This document shows positions 18,088-27,771 of a DNA stretch of 64,000 bases, one piece after another. The translations under genes were made by a program, and so were the position numbers. This DNA is from Nostoc sp. RI_552 (GTDB lineage Bacteria > Cyanobacteriota > Cyanobacteriia > Cyanobacteriales > Nostocaceae): positions 22,562 to 86,561 of the forward strand of contig WGNO01000008.1 of NCBI GenBank assembly GCA_016124525.1, in the 5' to 3' direction. Positions within the stretch are counted from its first letter, which is position 1. Each line of letters opens with the position of its first letter. The notes below the pieces were generated by a model. It did not search any database and was not told the origin of the DNA. It saw nothing but the letters and a program-made list of their open reading frames with translations.

Positions 18088-19017
18088 GTGGATTCAACAT
18101 CTAGCCGTCAGCATCCAGATACCACTTTGACCCCAACAACGATTAAGCGAGTACAACAAGGTGTGGCTGCGGCCAACCATCGCTCTGTAACTCAAACAAT
18201 TGCGGAAGTTCTACAACGGTTAGAAGCTATAGCTCAAGGACATCCAGAAACCAGAGTTCATGCTTTAATACGTCGCTGTGTATTGCGATCGCTCATTCAT
18301 GTTTTGTTTCGGGTACGAATGGAAAACCTCCACAGAATACCGGAAAAACCAGCAATTCTAGCGGCTAACCATCTTCACCATCTCGACCCCTTGCTGTTGC
18401 TGGGGGAACTCCCCACCCATCCCCACTACTACGTTCTCGGCGATGCTCGTACCCTCTATAACAAGTTCTGGAAACGTTTGACCCTGGGTTTAGTGGGAGG
18501 TGTGATTCCATTAAAACGCATATGGAAAGAAGAAATCGCTGTTATGGAAGCTGCAAAAGCCGGACGAGAAGACCTAATGGAACTAGCTACAGCAATTGAG
18601 GAGACTGTACCCACAGGGGGAGATATACAAACACTACGACAAATAGAGCGTATTGTCTTGGGAATTTTGTCTCAGGGGGATGGATTAGTACTGTTTCCCG
18701 AAGGACGCTTAGGAAGCGCTGAAGGACATTTACATCTCCCCCTCAAACGAGGAACCGTGATTTATGCTTTGCGGGCTGGTGTACCAATAGTACCAGTTGC
18801 AATCATTGGTACCCATGATCTTTATTTAAGAAAAGACTTAACTGTGCGCTTTGGAGAGCCACTATACTTTGCTCAAACTTCCAGAATCAATCGCCAAGAA
18901 GTAGATACAGCTTTAGAAGTACTACAAAACGCCATGCTTAATCTATTACCCACCAACTATCAAGAACCACCAGGACCGAAAGTTTTACGTAATTTCCTCA
19001 ATCATATGTTGTTATGA
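18088..19017 (+). CDS. plsC: 1-acyl-sn-glycerol-3-phosphate acyltransferase family protein
   Basis: A 309-residue acyltransferase of the PlsC type, which adds a second acyl chain to lysophosphatidate at the membrane. Motif I appears as NHLHHLDPLL (about 92-101, H-x4-D), and motif III as LFPEGRLGS (about 204-212), with VPIVPVAIIGTHDLY as motif IV. The N-terminal 70 residues are an additional helical region. GTG at 18088 is the start taken, because no ATG lies between the in-frame stop upstream and this point. Other acyl acceptors are possible since several PlsC paralogs exist in cyanobacteria. Confidence 0.85.
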   Translation: MDSTSSRQHPDTTLTPTTIKRVQQGVAAANHRSVTQTIAEVLQRLEAIAQGHPETRVHALIRRCVLRSLIHVLFRVRMENLHRIPEKPAILAANHLHHLDPLLLLGELPTHPHYYVLGDARTLYNKFWKRLTLGLVGGVIPLKRIWKEEIAVMEAAKAGREDLMELATAIEETVPTGGDIQTLRQIERIVLGILSQGDGLVLFPEGRLGSAEGHLHLPLKRGTVIYALRAGVPIVPVAIIGTHDLYLRKDLTVRFGEPLYFAQTSRINRQEVDTALEVLQNAMLNLLPTNYQEPPGPKVLRNFLNHMLL

Positions 19018-19117
19018 CTTTTCCCCCACAGAAAACCTTCAGTGCAAGGTTTTCAATTCCTGGGCTTAGGGGAATTTGATACTCCCCCCACTAGAACTTG
19101 GGAGAGCGTGAATTAAC

Positions 19118-19414
19118 TTATACTTCTAAAAAGCTATCCACTTTGAAATTTGACGTTCCCTCCCAACAGTGGTTTAAAGATGCACTAATTTGAGCATCCG
19201 CTGATTCCAGGGATTCCCTAGAAGCATTAAACTGTACTGCTGTGACAACATACTCAAAAATAATTACAAACTGCTTTTGAGGAGAAATTCTCTCGACCAC
19301 GATTGTTTCTCCAACTTTGGGAATTTGCGGTAAATTCACCACAAATCTTTCCTGTTTCGGTTTATCTAATGGATTTTTAAAATTGAAGTATTTGCAGTAA
19401 ACAATAATTTTCAT
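19118..19414 (-). CDS. Hypothetical protein
   Basis: A 98-residue protein starting MKIIVYCKYFNF at the ATG 19412-19414. The residues NLPQIPKVGETIVVERISPQ suggest a beta-rich fold, and an alternating hydrophobic strand pattern follows (FVIIFEYVVTAVQF). No family is recognised. It is on minus, convergent with plsC and downstream of another minus-strand hypothetical gene about 180 bp away. Confidence 0.6.
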   Translation of the reverse strand: MKIIVYCKYFNFKNPLDKPKQERFVVNLPQIPKVGETIVVERISPQKQFVIIFEYVVTAVQFNASRESLESADAQISASLNHCWEGTSNFKVDSFLEV

Positions 19415-19596
19415 GACCAAAAAATCTCAATTCAAACATCCAAGTTTGAAACATAAAAATTAATTATAGTAACTATTCTGCCAACTTGTGACATGGTAAC
19501 CAAATCAGGTAAAACCCAGCAGTTATCAGTGGTTTCTAGGAATAATTCGACACCAGGGAGCGAACTGATAGCTGCCAAATACTTGTAAGTTTAATC

Positions 19597-21027
19597 TTAT
19601 TTACCACTCCATAACCTTTGTAAAAACTGAAAAACTTTCACAATTATCTCTTCAAGCCAGAGTATAGCACGATCCAGCCACTCTAAAACTTGTTCCAAAG
19701 CATCTTTGTCATAGCCGATAAAAGTTGCTTTAACCTCTATCCACTCAGGCTGGGACTCAACTTGGCTATGGAGGGGATTCTCTGTGATAGCTTGGAGATT
19801 CAGGTTTTCAGAGACATTAACAGCATTTTTTGGTGTCAGAGTGACATGGCGGCTCGATTGCGAATTTTGTAACCAATTAGATGTGGCTTTTGGGTTACTT
19901 TTCACACTGTTTTGCGATGTAATTGACTGATCAGCAAAACTATGAGCATCACCAAATAAATCACTCCAATTCAACCAAGTATCTTTGGTTAAATCTTCAT
20001 TTTGTAACTGTCTGCTTTGAGGCAAAACTTCCAGAGGGATAGGTGATTTTATCTGACTATTTTTCTCAGGAATTTTTTTATATTTTCTCACACCAAAAAA
20101 GTAATTAATTGCCGCTTCAATCAAAGCGGGAATATTGATTTGATGAGTTTTTAAACCATCAGTATTAACTGTAATATCTCCTCTAGCACCTACCTGTTCT
20201 TTGCCGTAAATAAATATATTTAGCTGAACTTGTGCAAGTCGAATAATTTCATGGCTACGCTGTTGCACTGGTAATAAAGCACTGTTTTCCCAGTGGGCAA
20301 TAGATGTATCTAAGAATGCTATTAATTTATCAATTTGAACTAAATTTGTTGGTGTGCTTGCAGGCAGTGCTGGTACATTAACTGCAATTCTGCCAGTGAT
20401 TTTGGCGAAAATATCGTTAATTTTCCCTAGTAATTTACTCTGTGGTTTATTTGCATTTAACTGCCAATAATGCCAGTAATTACCAACTTCACTGATAATT
20501 CGCGCTTCTAATTTTGCCTGTTGCTCAGGTGTCAAAATATCCAAAATTTCATTGTCGGTAGTGACAAGTACCACATGACCACTAACCAAATTTGTGGCAA
20601 CTCCGCGCACTTTTGGCAAATAGCCCTCGATATTTGCGCGGGGATTCTGCGAAGTTGTCCATTGCGCCGGGGTAGGTTGGGTAGGGGGATGACGCAAAAC
20701 TTTGGAGGACACAAAACCCCAAAAAGTCAAAGGAGCAGATTTTGGCTGGGAGGATAAACTTTTGACTGCTTCTAGGACATTTTCAATTGGTGTATCAGCA
20801 GTTGGGAAAGTTTCGGGTTGTGGTGCTTGAGACTTGAGAATTTTAGGAACTGATGACCTAGGATTCAATAACAGGTATATGGGGTAAAGTAATAGTTCCA
20901 CACCCCACTGAGTTGCAACTTGCAAATGCCGAAAGGTGTGATCCCACTGTTGTGTCAACCGCCGAGATTGCAGGTGGACAAACTTAAGTAGTCTGCTTTG
21001 ATAACGGCCAGAGGAACCAAGAGACAT
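19597..21027 (-). CDS. Conserved-type cyanobacterial protein of unknown function
   Basis: A 476-residue protein starting MSLGSSGRYQSRL at the ATG 21025-21027; an upstream TTG-type start would add 18 residues and reach the divergent gene's promoter region. An amphipathic stretch near residues 45-55 (WGVELLLYPIYLLLNP) may touch the membrane; the remainder is soluble with a long Gln/Ser-rich region and a C-terminal helical tail ending LEEIIVKVFQFLQRLW. I know of no assigned function for it. It is divergent from the alpha-mannosidase gene with 88 bp between. Confidence 0.7.
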   Translation of the reverse strand: MSLGSSGRYQSRLLKFVHLQSRRLTQQWDHTFRHLQVATQWGVELLLYPIYLLLNPRSSVPKILKSQAPQPETFPTADTPIENVLEAVKSLSSQPKSAPLTFWGFVSSKVLRHPPTQPTPAQWTTSQNPRANIEGYLPKVRGVATNLVSGHVVLVTTDNEILDILTPEQQAKLEARIISEVGNYWHYWQLNANKPQSKLLGKINDIFAKITGRIAVNVPALPASTPTNLVQIDKLIAFLDTSIAHWENSALLPVQQRSHEIIRLAQVQLNIFIYGKEQVGARGDITVNTDGLKTHQINIPALIEAAINYFFGVRKYKKIPEKNSQIKSPIPLEVLPQSRQLQNEDLTKDTWLNWSDLFGDAHSFADQSITSQNSVKSNPKATSNWLQNSQSSRHVTLTPKNAVNVSENLNLQAITENPLHSQVESQPEWIEVKATFIGYDKDALEQVLEWLDRAILWLEEIIVKVFQFLQRLWSGK

Positions 21028-21115
21028 GATAGTGATTTGTAAGTTTGAATCTTGTTGATTGGTGAGACTCCCGCCAAACAATAATTATTGTAAGTAACCT
21101 GATCTTAACGAAAAT

Positions 21116-24100
21116 ATGACCCCGCCCATATCAAAATCCCATACTAAATTTATCTCAGCAACTATTGACCAACTGCGTTCTTTTTGTCAAGTTAATATTC
21201 AGTCTTGTTGGCTATACCAGGAATCTGACTGCAATATTGCTGATCTCGCCACATCTGATTTGTCTGCTTGGCATCCTGTCCAACTCAATACTCAAGAACA
21301 TATTGCCTGGACCAGGGGAAAAAATATACTTTGGCTAGTACAAAAATTGGTAGTTCCCCAAAATTTACACGGTTATACTTTAACTGGATTGTCTTTGCGG
21401 CTGGTGTTGCTTTGGTGGGCAGATTTAGCTGAGATTTATGTGAACGGGGAGTTAGTGCTGGAGGGAGACTTATTTGATTGTTCGCCAAGAGTGCTGCTTA
21501 GTCAAGGGGTAACTCCTGGTGACGAGTTTGTTGTGGCTTTGCGTTTAGTCAGTCCTGGTCATGATCATGGTGCTTTAGTGCGATCGCTTCTTGTTTATGA
21601 ATCCAATGATGATAATAATCCTGATCCGGGTTTTTTAGCCGATGAGTTAGCGGTGGGACAACTTTTTTTAGAACGGTTTGCGCCAACAAAGTTAGATGCT
21701 TTGGCTGAGGTTTTACATCAGGTAACTCAGGATTTAGGCCCAGAACAGAGAGACAAGGAGGAAGTTTTTGCCGTCCTGCGTACTCATTATCGGCGTGTAA
21801 CGCACTGCATGGAGGGTTTAAAAAGTAAAATCCATAAAATCTATTTATTGGGTCATGCCCATTTAGATTTAGCATGGCTTTGGCCTGTGAGTGATACTTG
21901 GCAAGCTGCACAAAATACTTTTGAGTCAGTGCTGAAGTTACAAGCTCAGTTTCCCGAATTGGTTTTTTGTCATTCCACTCCAGCCCTTTATGCTTGGGTT
22001 GAAGAACATCGCCCGGATTTGTTTGCCAAAATTCAACAACAGGTAGCGGCTGGACGTTGGGAAGTTGTGGGCGGTTTGTGGGTAGAACCGGAACTGAATT
22101 TGATTGCTGGTGAATCCATTGTCCGTCAACTGTTATATGGTCAGCGCTACACCCAAGCAAAGTTCGGTCACCTTGCTGCTGTGGCTTGGTTACCCGATAC
22201 TTTCGGTTTTTGTGCAACTTTACCCCAGTTTTTGGTGAATGCTGGAATTAAGTTTTTTGTCACACAAAAGTTGCGCTGGAATGATACTACTCAGTTTGAG
22301 TATGAAGCTTTTTGGTGGCGATCGCCTGATGGTAGTGAAATTTTTAGTGTCATGTCTGCACTCATCGGTCAAGGAATTGACCCGGTAAAAATGGCAGCAT
22401 ACGCCTGTGAATGGCAAAACAAAACCGGCTTACAAGATAGTCTCTGGCTTCCTGGTGTTGGCGACCACGGCGGCGGACCTACCCGTGATATGTTAGAAAC
22501 TGCCCAACGCTGGCAAAAATCTCCTGTGTTTCCAGATTTAGAATTTACCACTTCACAAAAGTATTTACAGCATATCCAAGACCAAGCAACCAAGCCCTTC
22601 CCCACATGGAACGATGAACTATATTTGGAATTTCATCGCGGTTGCTACACCACCCACGGGGATCAAAAACGCTGGAATCGACGTTGTGAAAACCTATTAT
22701 ATCAGGCTGAATTATTTGCTACATTAGCAACTCTTACCTGTGGCGCGATGTATCCCCAAGAAGAAATTGCCACAGCTTGGAAGCAAGTATTATTTAACCA
22801 GTTTCACGATATTTTACCTGGTTCTGCCATTACCCCAGTTTATCAAGATGCACTTCCAGCCTGGCAGCAAGTCGAAGAAGTAGGAACCAAGATATTACAA
22901 ACTTCTCTACTGGCCATCGCTTCCCAAACTATTCTACCTCCACCCCCCCATCCTAAAGCACAACCAATATTTGTTTTTAATGCTCTCAATTGGCAGCGTT
23001 GTGAGGTAGTATCTGTCACATTACCTTCATCTCATCAACAATGGCAAGTCCAGGATATTTCCGGTCAGCCAATGATTTCTCAATTGTCAGCATCTTCAAA
23101 ACTGCTGTTTTTAGCTGCGGAAATTCCTCCCGTTGGCTACCGCATATTTTGGATTTTACCCACATCTTCATCTCCCCAAGTCCCCAATTCCCCAGACTGG
23201 ACTTTAGAAAATGAATGCTTGCGGGTGATAATTAATCCTGACACCGGAGATTTATCTAGCGTTTTTGACAAAATTCATCAACGGGAAATCTTAACTGGTG
23301 CAGGTAATCAACTACAAGCCTTTGAAGATAGCGGTCAATATTGGGATGCCTGGAATATTAATCCAAATTATACTCAATATCCTTTACCACCCACACAGCT
23401 AAAATCTATTCAATGGATAGAACAAGGAATAGTAGAAAGTCGTATCCGGGTAGTGCGTCAATTAGGTGCATCGGAATTTTGTCAAGATTACATTTTACAA
23501 GCAGGTTCACCAATGTTAAAAATTGCCTCTACTGTCAATTGGCAAGAAAATCAAGTCATGGTGAAAGCAGCTTTTCCTTTGAATGTAGAAGCAGATTTTG
23601 CTACTTATGAAATTCCTTGCGGTGCAATTCGTCGCCCAACTCAACCCCAGACACCCGCACAACAGGCTAAATGGGAAGTTCCCGCTTTGCGTTGGGCTGA
23701 TTTAACAGGGAAAACTGAGAAAGATACTTACGGTGTCAGTTTACTCAATGATTGTAAATACGGTTATGATAGCCAACCGCATCAATTACGCCTCACCCTA
23801 CTACGCAGTCCCAACTGGCCTGACCCAGAAGCCGACAGAGGACTTCATCAGTTTACATACGCTTTGTATCCCCACGCCCATAGCTGGGAATCAGCAAACA
23901 CAGTCAAGCGCGGCTATGAATTGAATATTCCTTTACAAGTAATTATCAATCCCTTGATTACTCAAAATCAACTCACACCCACAGTACCCAACACCTCCGC
24001 AGAAGTGAGATTTCTGGATTTATCCGCTGAAAATTTAATCTTAATGGCCTTCAAACCATCTGAGGATCATCCCCAGCAATTCATCCTGCGGTGTTATGAA

Positions 24101-24256
24101 TGTCACGGAAAAATAGCCGAGTTATCCTTACAGAGTGATTTAAGGCTGAGTTTAGGAAATGAAGTAGATTTATTGGAATTTAACTCATCTGGGCAACAAA
24201 ACTTAATCATACAGCCGGGCAAAATTGCCACTTTCCAAGTAAACAGAGAACAGTGA
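21116..24256 (+). CDS. Alpha-mannosidase, glycoside hydrolase family 38
   Basis: A 1046-residue enzyme that removes alpha-linked mannose from glycans. After an N-terminal beta domain (about 1-230), the GH38 catalytic domain begins with the metal-binding GHAHLDLAWLW (about 245-255); the likely nucleophile Asp is in AWLPDTFGFCATLPQF (about 360), and further metal ligands lie in GDHGGGPTRD. A middle helical domain (EFHRGCYTTHGDQKRWNR) and a long C-terminal beta-sandwich region complete the family layout. Length is normal. It probably acts in the cytosol, as there is no signal peptide. The stop codon lies in the left arm of a strong hairpin that ends at 24290. Confidence 0.93.
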   Translation: MTPPISKSHTKFISATIDQLRSFCQVNIQSCWLYQESDCNIADLATSDLSAWHPVQLNTQEHIAWTRGKNILWLVQKLVVPQNLHGYTLTGLSLRLVLLWWADLAEIYVNGELVLEGDLFDCSPRVLLSQGVTPGDEFVVALRLVSPGHDHGALVRSLLVYESNDDNNPDPGFLADELAVGQLFLERFAPTKLDALAEVLHQVTQDLGPEQRDKEEVFAVLRTHYRRVTHCMEGLKSKIHKIYLLGHAHLDLAWLWPVSDTWQAAQNTFESVLKLQAQFPELVFCHSTPALYAWVEEHRPDLFAKIQQQVAAGRWEVVGGLWVEPELNLIAGESIVRQLLYGQRYTQAKFGHLAAVAWLPDTFGFCATLPQFLVNAGIKFFVTQKLRWNDTTQFEYEAFWWRSPDGSEIFSVMSALIGQGIDPVKMAAYACEWQNKTGLQDSLWLPGVGDHGGGPTRDMLETAQRWQKSPVFPDLEFTTSQKYLQHIQDQATKPFPTWNDELYLEFHRGCYTTHGDQKRWNRRCENLLYQAELFATLATLTCGAMYPQEEIATAWKQVLFNQFHDILPGSAITPVYQDALPAWQQVEEVGTKILQTSLLAIASQTILPPPPHPKAQPIFVFNALNWQRCEVVSVTLPSSHQQWQVQDISGQPMISQLSASSKLLFLAAEIPPVGYRIFWILPTSSSPQVPNSPDWTLENECLRVIINPDTGDLSSVFDKIHQREILTGAGNQLQAFEDSGQYWDAWNINPNYTQYPLPPTQLKSIQWIEQGIVESRIRVVRQLGASEFCQDYILQAGSPMLKIASTVNWQENQVMVKAAFPLNVEADFATYEIPCGAIRRPTQPQTPAQQAKWEVPALRWADLTGKTEKDTYGVSLLNDCKYGYDSQPHQLRLTLLRSPNWPDPEADRGLHQFTYALYPHAHSWESANTVKRGYELNIPLQVIINPLITQNQLTPTVPNTSAEVRFLDLSAENLILMAFKPSEDHPQQFILRCYECHGKIAELSLQSDLRLSLGNEVDLLEFNSSGQQNLIIQPGKIATFQVNREQ

Positions 24257-24290
24257 ACAGGTTGAGCAGTTCTCAGCCTGTTCACTGTTC
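24248..24290. terminator. Bidirectional hairpin between GH38 gene and psbN
   Basis: GAACAGTGAACAGGTTGAG pairs with CTCAGCCTGTTCACTGTTC (19 bp, one G-U), with a five-base loop. It covers the mannosidase stop codon and lies 8 bp from the psbN stop on the other strand, so it can end both convergent transcripts. No long U tract follows. Confidence 0.6.
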
Positions 24291-24297
24291 CTACAAT

Positions 24298-24429
24298 CTA
24301 GTCTTCGTGCTCTTCAAAGGGATCGGCTAATTGCTTACTAGGAGGTCCGAAGGAAATGTAAATTGCATAACCAGTAATGGCAACTAAGGCAGCGCCAACG
24401 GAAATGCTAACAACTATTGCAGGTTCCAT
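24298..24429 (-). CDS. psbN: PsbN, photosystem II assembly factor
   Basis: A 43-residue single-span thylakoid protein, too short for common gene callers. It reads [16 protein letters not shown], then [14 protein letters not shown] and ends DPFEEHED, which matches the conserved PsbN sequence including the C-terminal motif. Established work in plastids shows that PsbN is needed for repair and assembly of photosystem II and is not a subunit. It lies in the usual divergent arrangement with psbH, whose start is 86 bp away. Start is ATG 24427-24429 and stop TAG 24298-24300. Confidence 0.96.
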   Translation of the reverse strand: MEPAIVVSISVGAALVAITGYAIYISFGPPSKQLADPFEEHED

Positions 24430-24514
24430 AAATTAACGATTAATTATGAGTGCTATTCTTATAGAATATTACAGAAGATGAAAAAAAGCTTTGGTAACTG
24501 ATCTTAGGTGAACT

Positions 24515-24718
24515 ATGGCACAACGCACTAGGTTAGGAGATATTCTCAAACCGCTCAATTCCGAGTACGGTAAAGTGGCTCCGGGTTGGGGTACTACGCC
24601 TTTAATGGCTTTTTTTATGCTCCTATTTTTCGTGTTTCTGCTCATTATTCTGCAAGTTTACAATAAGTCTTTATTAATTGAAGACGTAATAGTTGATTGG
24701 CGGAGTTTAGGCGGCTAA
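24515..24718 (+). CDS. psbH: Photosystem II reaction centre protein H
   Basis: A 67-residue phosphoprotein-type subunit of photosystem II. It shows the N-terminal [20 protein letters not shown] and one membrane span (about 30-50, [20 protein letters not shown]), ending with VDWRSLGG. PsbH stabilises CP47 binding and the acceptor side. It is divergent from psbN as in most cyanobacteria, and has its own terminator 20 bp downstream. Confidence 0.98.
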   Translation: MAQRTRLGDILKPLNSEYGKVAPGWGTTPLMAFFMLLFFVFLLIILQVYNKSLLIEDVIVDWRSLGG

Positions 24719-24737
24719 CTCAATACAATGAATCTGT

Positions 24738-24760
24738 ACCCGGCTTGTCCGGGTTTTTTT
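24738..24760 (+). terminator. Rho-independent terminator of psbH
   Basis: ACCCGG and CCGGGT form a 6-bp GC-rich stem with loop CTTGT, followed by seven T residues. It lies 20 bp after the psbH stop. Confidence 0.85.
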
Positions 24761-24913
24761 ATGGGTTTTAACATCTTCCTTTTAAGTACCGAAAATGTCC
24801 CAAGGAAAACGTTAGCCTTAAATAAGTAAGCATGGTATAGATGAAGAAAGGATGTCAGTTCCGACTCTGCACCACCCAGCTAGACTGCATTGTGTATTTA
24901 AAGGAGAAACCGC

Positions 24914-25186
24914 ATGAATATATTTGGTATCGGTTTGCCGGAAATGGCTCTAATTATGGTAGTAGCATTGTTAATCTTTGGGCCAAAAAAGCTGCCAGAA
25001 ATTGGTCGCAGTATTGGTAAAGCAGTTCGCGGTTTTCAAGAAGCTTCCAATGAATTTCAAAACGAGTTTAAACGGGAAGCTGAACAAATAGAACAGGCGG
25101 TGAAAACTTCTGCTCAAATCGAACCCAAGCAAATCGAAGCAGCTAAATCTGAACAGGATGCTGCTGGGTCTTCCCCAATGAGTTAG
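24914..25186 (+). CDS. tatA: Twin-arginine translocase subunit TatA family
   Basis: A 90-residue membrane protein of the Tat export machine. It has an N-terminal span (about 6-22), the hinge FGPKKLPEIGRSIGKAV and an amphipathic helix, then an acidic soluble tail. This matches TatA/E rather than the longer TatB. It assembles into the pore that moves folded proteins across thylakoid and plasma membranes. AAGGAG lies eight bases upstream of the ATG. The gene precedes pth by 34 bp on the same strand. Confidence 0.92.
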   Translation: MNIFGIGLPEMALIMVVALLIFGPKKLPEIGRSIGKAVRGFQEASNEFQNEFKREAEQIEQAVKTSAQIEPKQIEAAKSEQDAAGSSPMS

Positions 25187-25220
25187 GGAAGACATTGGGA
25201 ACAAATTGATTTTAGGCAAA

Positions 25221-25859
25221 ATGACCGAAGCTGTGACAAAACAATCTCTGGTAATTCCGCAACTAATTGTCGGGTTGGGAAATCCAGAGCCTAAGTACGA
25301 CCAAACACGCCATAATATTGGCTTTGCTGCTATCGATGAACTCTCTCGTTCTTGGCTAATTCCTTTAGCAGAAAATCGTAAATTTCAGGCTGAGTATGGT
25401 GAGGGTATAGCCCCAGGTAACGGTAAAGTCCGCTTACTCAAACCGTTGACCTACATGAATAAGTCTGGACAGTCAATCCAAGCTGTCACTAATTGGTATA
25501 AATTACCGCCAGAGTCGGTGCTGGTGATTTATGATGACATGGATTTACCCCTGGGTAAGACTCGTTTACGCTTGTCTGGTTCCGCTGGGGGACACAATGG
25601 CATGAAAAGTGCCATCGCTCATCTTAACAGCCAAAACTTCCCACGGTTGAGAATCGGTATTGGTAAGCCAAATCATAGCACTAATGGGGATAACTCCGAA
25701 TCTATCTCTCATGTTCTCGGCAAATTTTCTCCCTCTGAAACTCAACTGACATCTCTCATTCTTGGTTTTGTCGTTGAGTGTGTGGAATTTAGCCTCAAAC
25801 AGGGAGTGGAAAAAACCATGAATCTTTGTAATAGCCGCACTGTTGAGCTTTCTGCATAA
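25221..25859 (+). CDS. pth: Peptidyl-tRNA hydrolase
   Basis: A 212-residue hydrolase that frees tRNA from stalled peptidyl-tRNA. Catalytic and binding landmarks are visible: VGLGNPEPKYDQTRHNIGF with Asn and the catalytic His, LLKPLTYMNKSGQS, YDDMDLPLGKTRLR and SAGGHNGMKS. The ATG at 25221 is preferred to an in-frame TTG five codons earlier. It lies just after tatA and is convergent with rpsU, with a hairpin between them. Confidence 0.97.
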   Translation: MTEAVTKQSLVIPQLIVGLGNPEPKYDQTRHNIGFAAIDELSRSWLIPLAENRKFQAEYGEGIAPGNGKVRLLKPLTYMNKSGQSIQAVTNWYKLPPESVLVIYDDMDLPLGKTRLRLSGSAGGHNGMKSAIAHLNSQNFPRLRIGIGKPNHSTNGDNSESISHVLGKFSPSETQLTSLILGFVVECVEFSLKQGVEKTMNLCNSRTVELSA

Positions 25860-25879
25860 GTTCTATGTCTGGGCAAAGT

Positions 25880-25917
25880 AATATACCCTCACCTCTTAAT
25901 TAGGATGGGGGTATATT
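25880..25917. terminator. Hairpin between convergent pth and rpsU
   Basis: AATATACCC (25880-25888) pairs with GGGTATATT (25909-25917), a perfect 9-bp stem with a 20-base loop that itself holds CCT/AGG pairing. It lies 20 bp after the pth stop and may act for both strands. Confidence 0.5.
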
Positions 25918-26056
25918 AATCAATTGTATAGGGATTGCCCTCATCTCCCCTGTCTTGATTGGGTGGGGAGGGTCAAGTAAGAATATAAGGTGAAATGTTA
26001 TTGCTTATTTGAGGCTCTGCCCTAAAGCAATGTTAGTACTTACCCAAATAGGTTAA

Positions 26057-26233
26057 TTAAAAACGTCGCTTGCGTCTAGCTGATACCGCCTTACGCTTGC
26101 GCTTTTCTAAAGGTGTTTCAAAATGCCGATGGAATTTTACATCAGCTAATATACCAGCTTTAGAGACCTGGCGTTTAAACCGACGCAAAGCTGAATCTAT
26201 ACCTTCGTTTTCTCCTAGAACGACTTGGGTCAT
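26057..26233 (-). CDS. rpsU: 30S ribosomal protein S21
   Basis: A 58-residue basic protein starting [20 protein letters not shown] and ending SARRKRRF, the classical bS21 form with the long basic C-terminal tail. It sits on the 30S platform near the anti-Shine-Dalgarno region and helps start translation. ATG 26231-26233 is chosen over a longer frame starting 20 codons upstream, because homologs begin MTQV and a GAGG element lies upstream. The gene stands alone on minus. Confidence 0.95.
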   Translation of the reverse strand: MTQVVLGENEGIDSALRRFKRQVSKAGILADVKFHRHFETPLEKRKRKAVSARRKRRF

Positions 26234-26526
26234 TCTTACCGTGTCCTCATAATCAATAATTTCCATTTTAATATTAGCCTCAAACTTAGCCAAACATTCC
26301 CATCTATCGTCAGCATCAAAGGTGATTTATTGATTTAAGCCTGCTGATTTGTATTTGATTATCACTGTAATTGTCACTTAACTGGAAATTACAGTTAGTA
26401 CACCTAAGCTAAAACTGAAGATATGATTTAAAACAGTTCAAAATTCGATAATTAAAGCCTTTTTCACCGGTTAATTCAACCTTGCTAATGTAATTATGTA
26501 GCAACTTGAAAAAATTGATATATCGG

Positions 26527-26836
26527 TCAACTAAACTTAGTCAAACTTACTCCTGTTTTATCCATGACTACGGTAATTGCTTTTCCATTTAATGCTCTCT
26601 TGACTTTCTCTAATCTTCGGTTCCTTACTTTTTCTACTGACCACTAGGAATTGGCTATAAAATAATGATTTTCTTTTGATTGTTGAAATTATTCCCAAAT
26701 GTAAATATTTGAAGCACTCATAATTCCTTACTTCTTTGAATATTTCTCTGTACTCCTCACAACATTCATCTATGACTTCCACTGTCGGGTGAGCATCTCG
26801 ACGTAAATCTTTCAGGATTTGTAATTCTACATCCAT
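26527..26836 (-). pseudogene. IS701-like transposase relic
   Basis: The first 55 codons (from ATG 26834-26836) read MDVELQILKDLRRDAHPTVE, then EYREIFKEVRNYECFKYLHL and GIISTIKRKSL, the N-terminal pattern of IS701-type DDE transposases. After that the frame turns to noise, while another frame carries GKAITVVMDKTG, which looks like the first catalytic Asp region. Thus an internal deletion and a frameshift have removed most of the gene. No element ends are evident. Confidence 0.6.
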
Positions 26837-26913
26837 TGCTCTACCTACCTTTCAGGGTTTTTTCTTTTAAATATTATTTATTCTCGGAAGGTGACACAAG
26901 AGGCTTAATCTAC

Positions 26914-27771
26914 TTACTCAGGATGGGGAGCTAAAGAAAGAGCCAGTTGATAAAGTTGACGACGGGGAAGGGAAGTGATTTTTGCTAATTGACGGCTAGC
27001 TTGAGATCGGGATATTCCCTGACTTATGAGTTGAACTAGTTCGGCTTTGAGTTGTTCTTCAGTGAGTTGGGGTTGGTGAGGAGGAATTCCAGCCACAACT
27101 AAGGTATATTCCCCTTGGGGTTCACGTTGGCTGTAATAAGCGATGGCTTCAGCAATGGTTCCCCGCCAAAATTCTTCGTAAATTTTAGTTAACTCTCGTG
27201 CCAGGACAATTTGCCGCTCACCTCCCCAAACCGTGGCCAAGTCTTGTAAACTTTCTCGCAAACGATGCGGTGATTCGTAGAAAATTAAAGTGCGGGATTC
27301 TCCCTGAAGAAACTCTAAATATTCACGTCGTTTTTGTCCTTTAGCCGGAAGAAAGCCTTCAAAAACAAACTTATCTGTAGGTAAGCCAGCCCCACTTAAA
27401 GCCGTAATAGCCGCACTAGCACCAGGAATTGGCACAACTGGTAGCCCCGCATCCACACAAGCTTTCACCAGTTCATAGCCGGGATCAGAAATTCCCGGCA
27501 TTCCTGCATCACTAACTAAAGCGATCGCTTGCCCATTACCCATATACTCTAATAATTCCGGGATGCGGCTCTGGCGATTATGTTCGTGGTAACTTATTTG
27601 TGGTGTTTTAATTTCAAAATGCTGTAGTAGTTTCCCTGTGTGGCGAGTATCTTCCGCCGCAATCAAATTTACCGTTTGCAAAATTCGCACTGCCCGAAAG
27701 GTAATATCTTCCAGGTTGCCAATGGGTGTACCGACAACGTAAAGTGTTCCTGGTTTGGGATCAGTCTGCAT
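26914..27771 (-). CDS. rsmI: 16S rRNA (cytidine(1402)-2'-O)-methyltransferase
   Basis: A 285-residue SAM-dependent methyltransferase of the tetrapyrrole-methylase fold, which 2'-O-methylates C1402 in the ribosomal decoding centre. LYVVGTPIGNLEDITFRAV, AAEDTRHTGKLL, SDAGMPGISDPGY and IPGASAAITALSGAGLP are the family hallmarks. The ATG at 27769-27771 is the natural start; extending to 27825 would add 18 residues not found in the family. This ATG overlaps the ATG of the divergent kinase gene by two bases, so the promoter of each gene must lie inside the other gene. Confidence 0.95.
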   Translation of the reverse strand: MQTDPKPGTLYVVGTPIGNLEDITFRAVRILQTVNLIAAEDTRHTGKLLQHFEIKTPQISYHEHNRQSRIPELLEYMGNGQAIALVSDAGMPGISDPGYELVKACVDAGLPVVPIPGASAAITALSGAGLPTDKFVFEGFLPAKGQKRREYLEFLQGESRTLIFYESPHRLRESLQDLATVWGGERQIVLARELTKIYEEFWRGTIAEAIAYYSQREPQGEYTLVVAGIPPHQPQLTEEQLKAELVQLISQGISRSQASRQLAKITSLPRRQLYQLALSLAPHPE

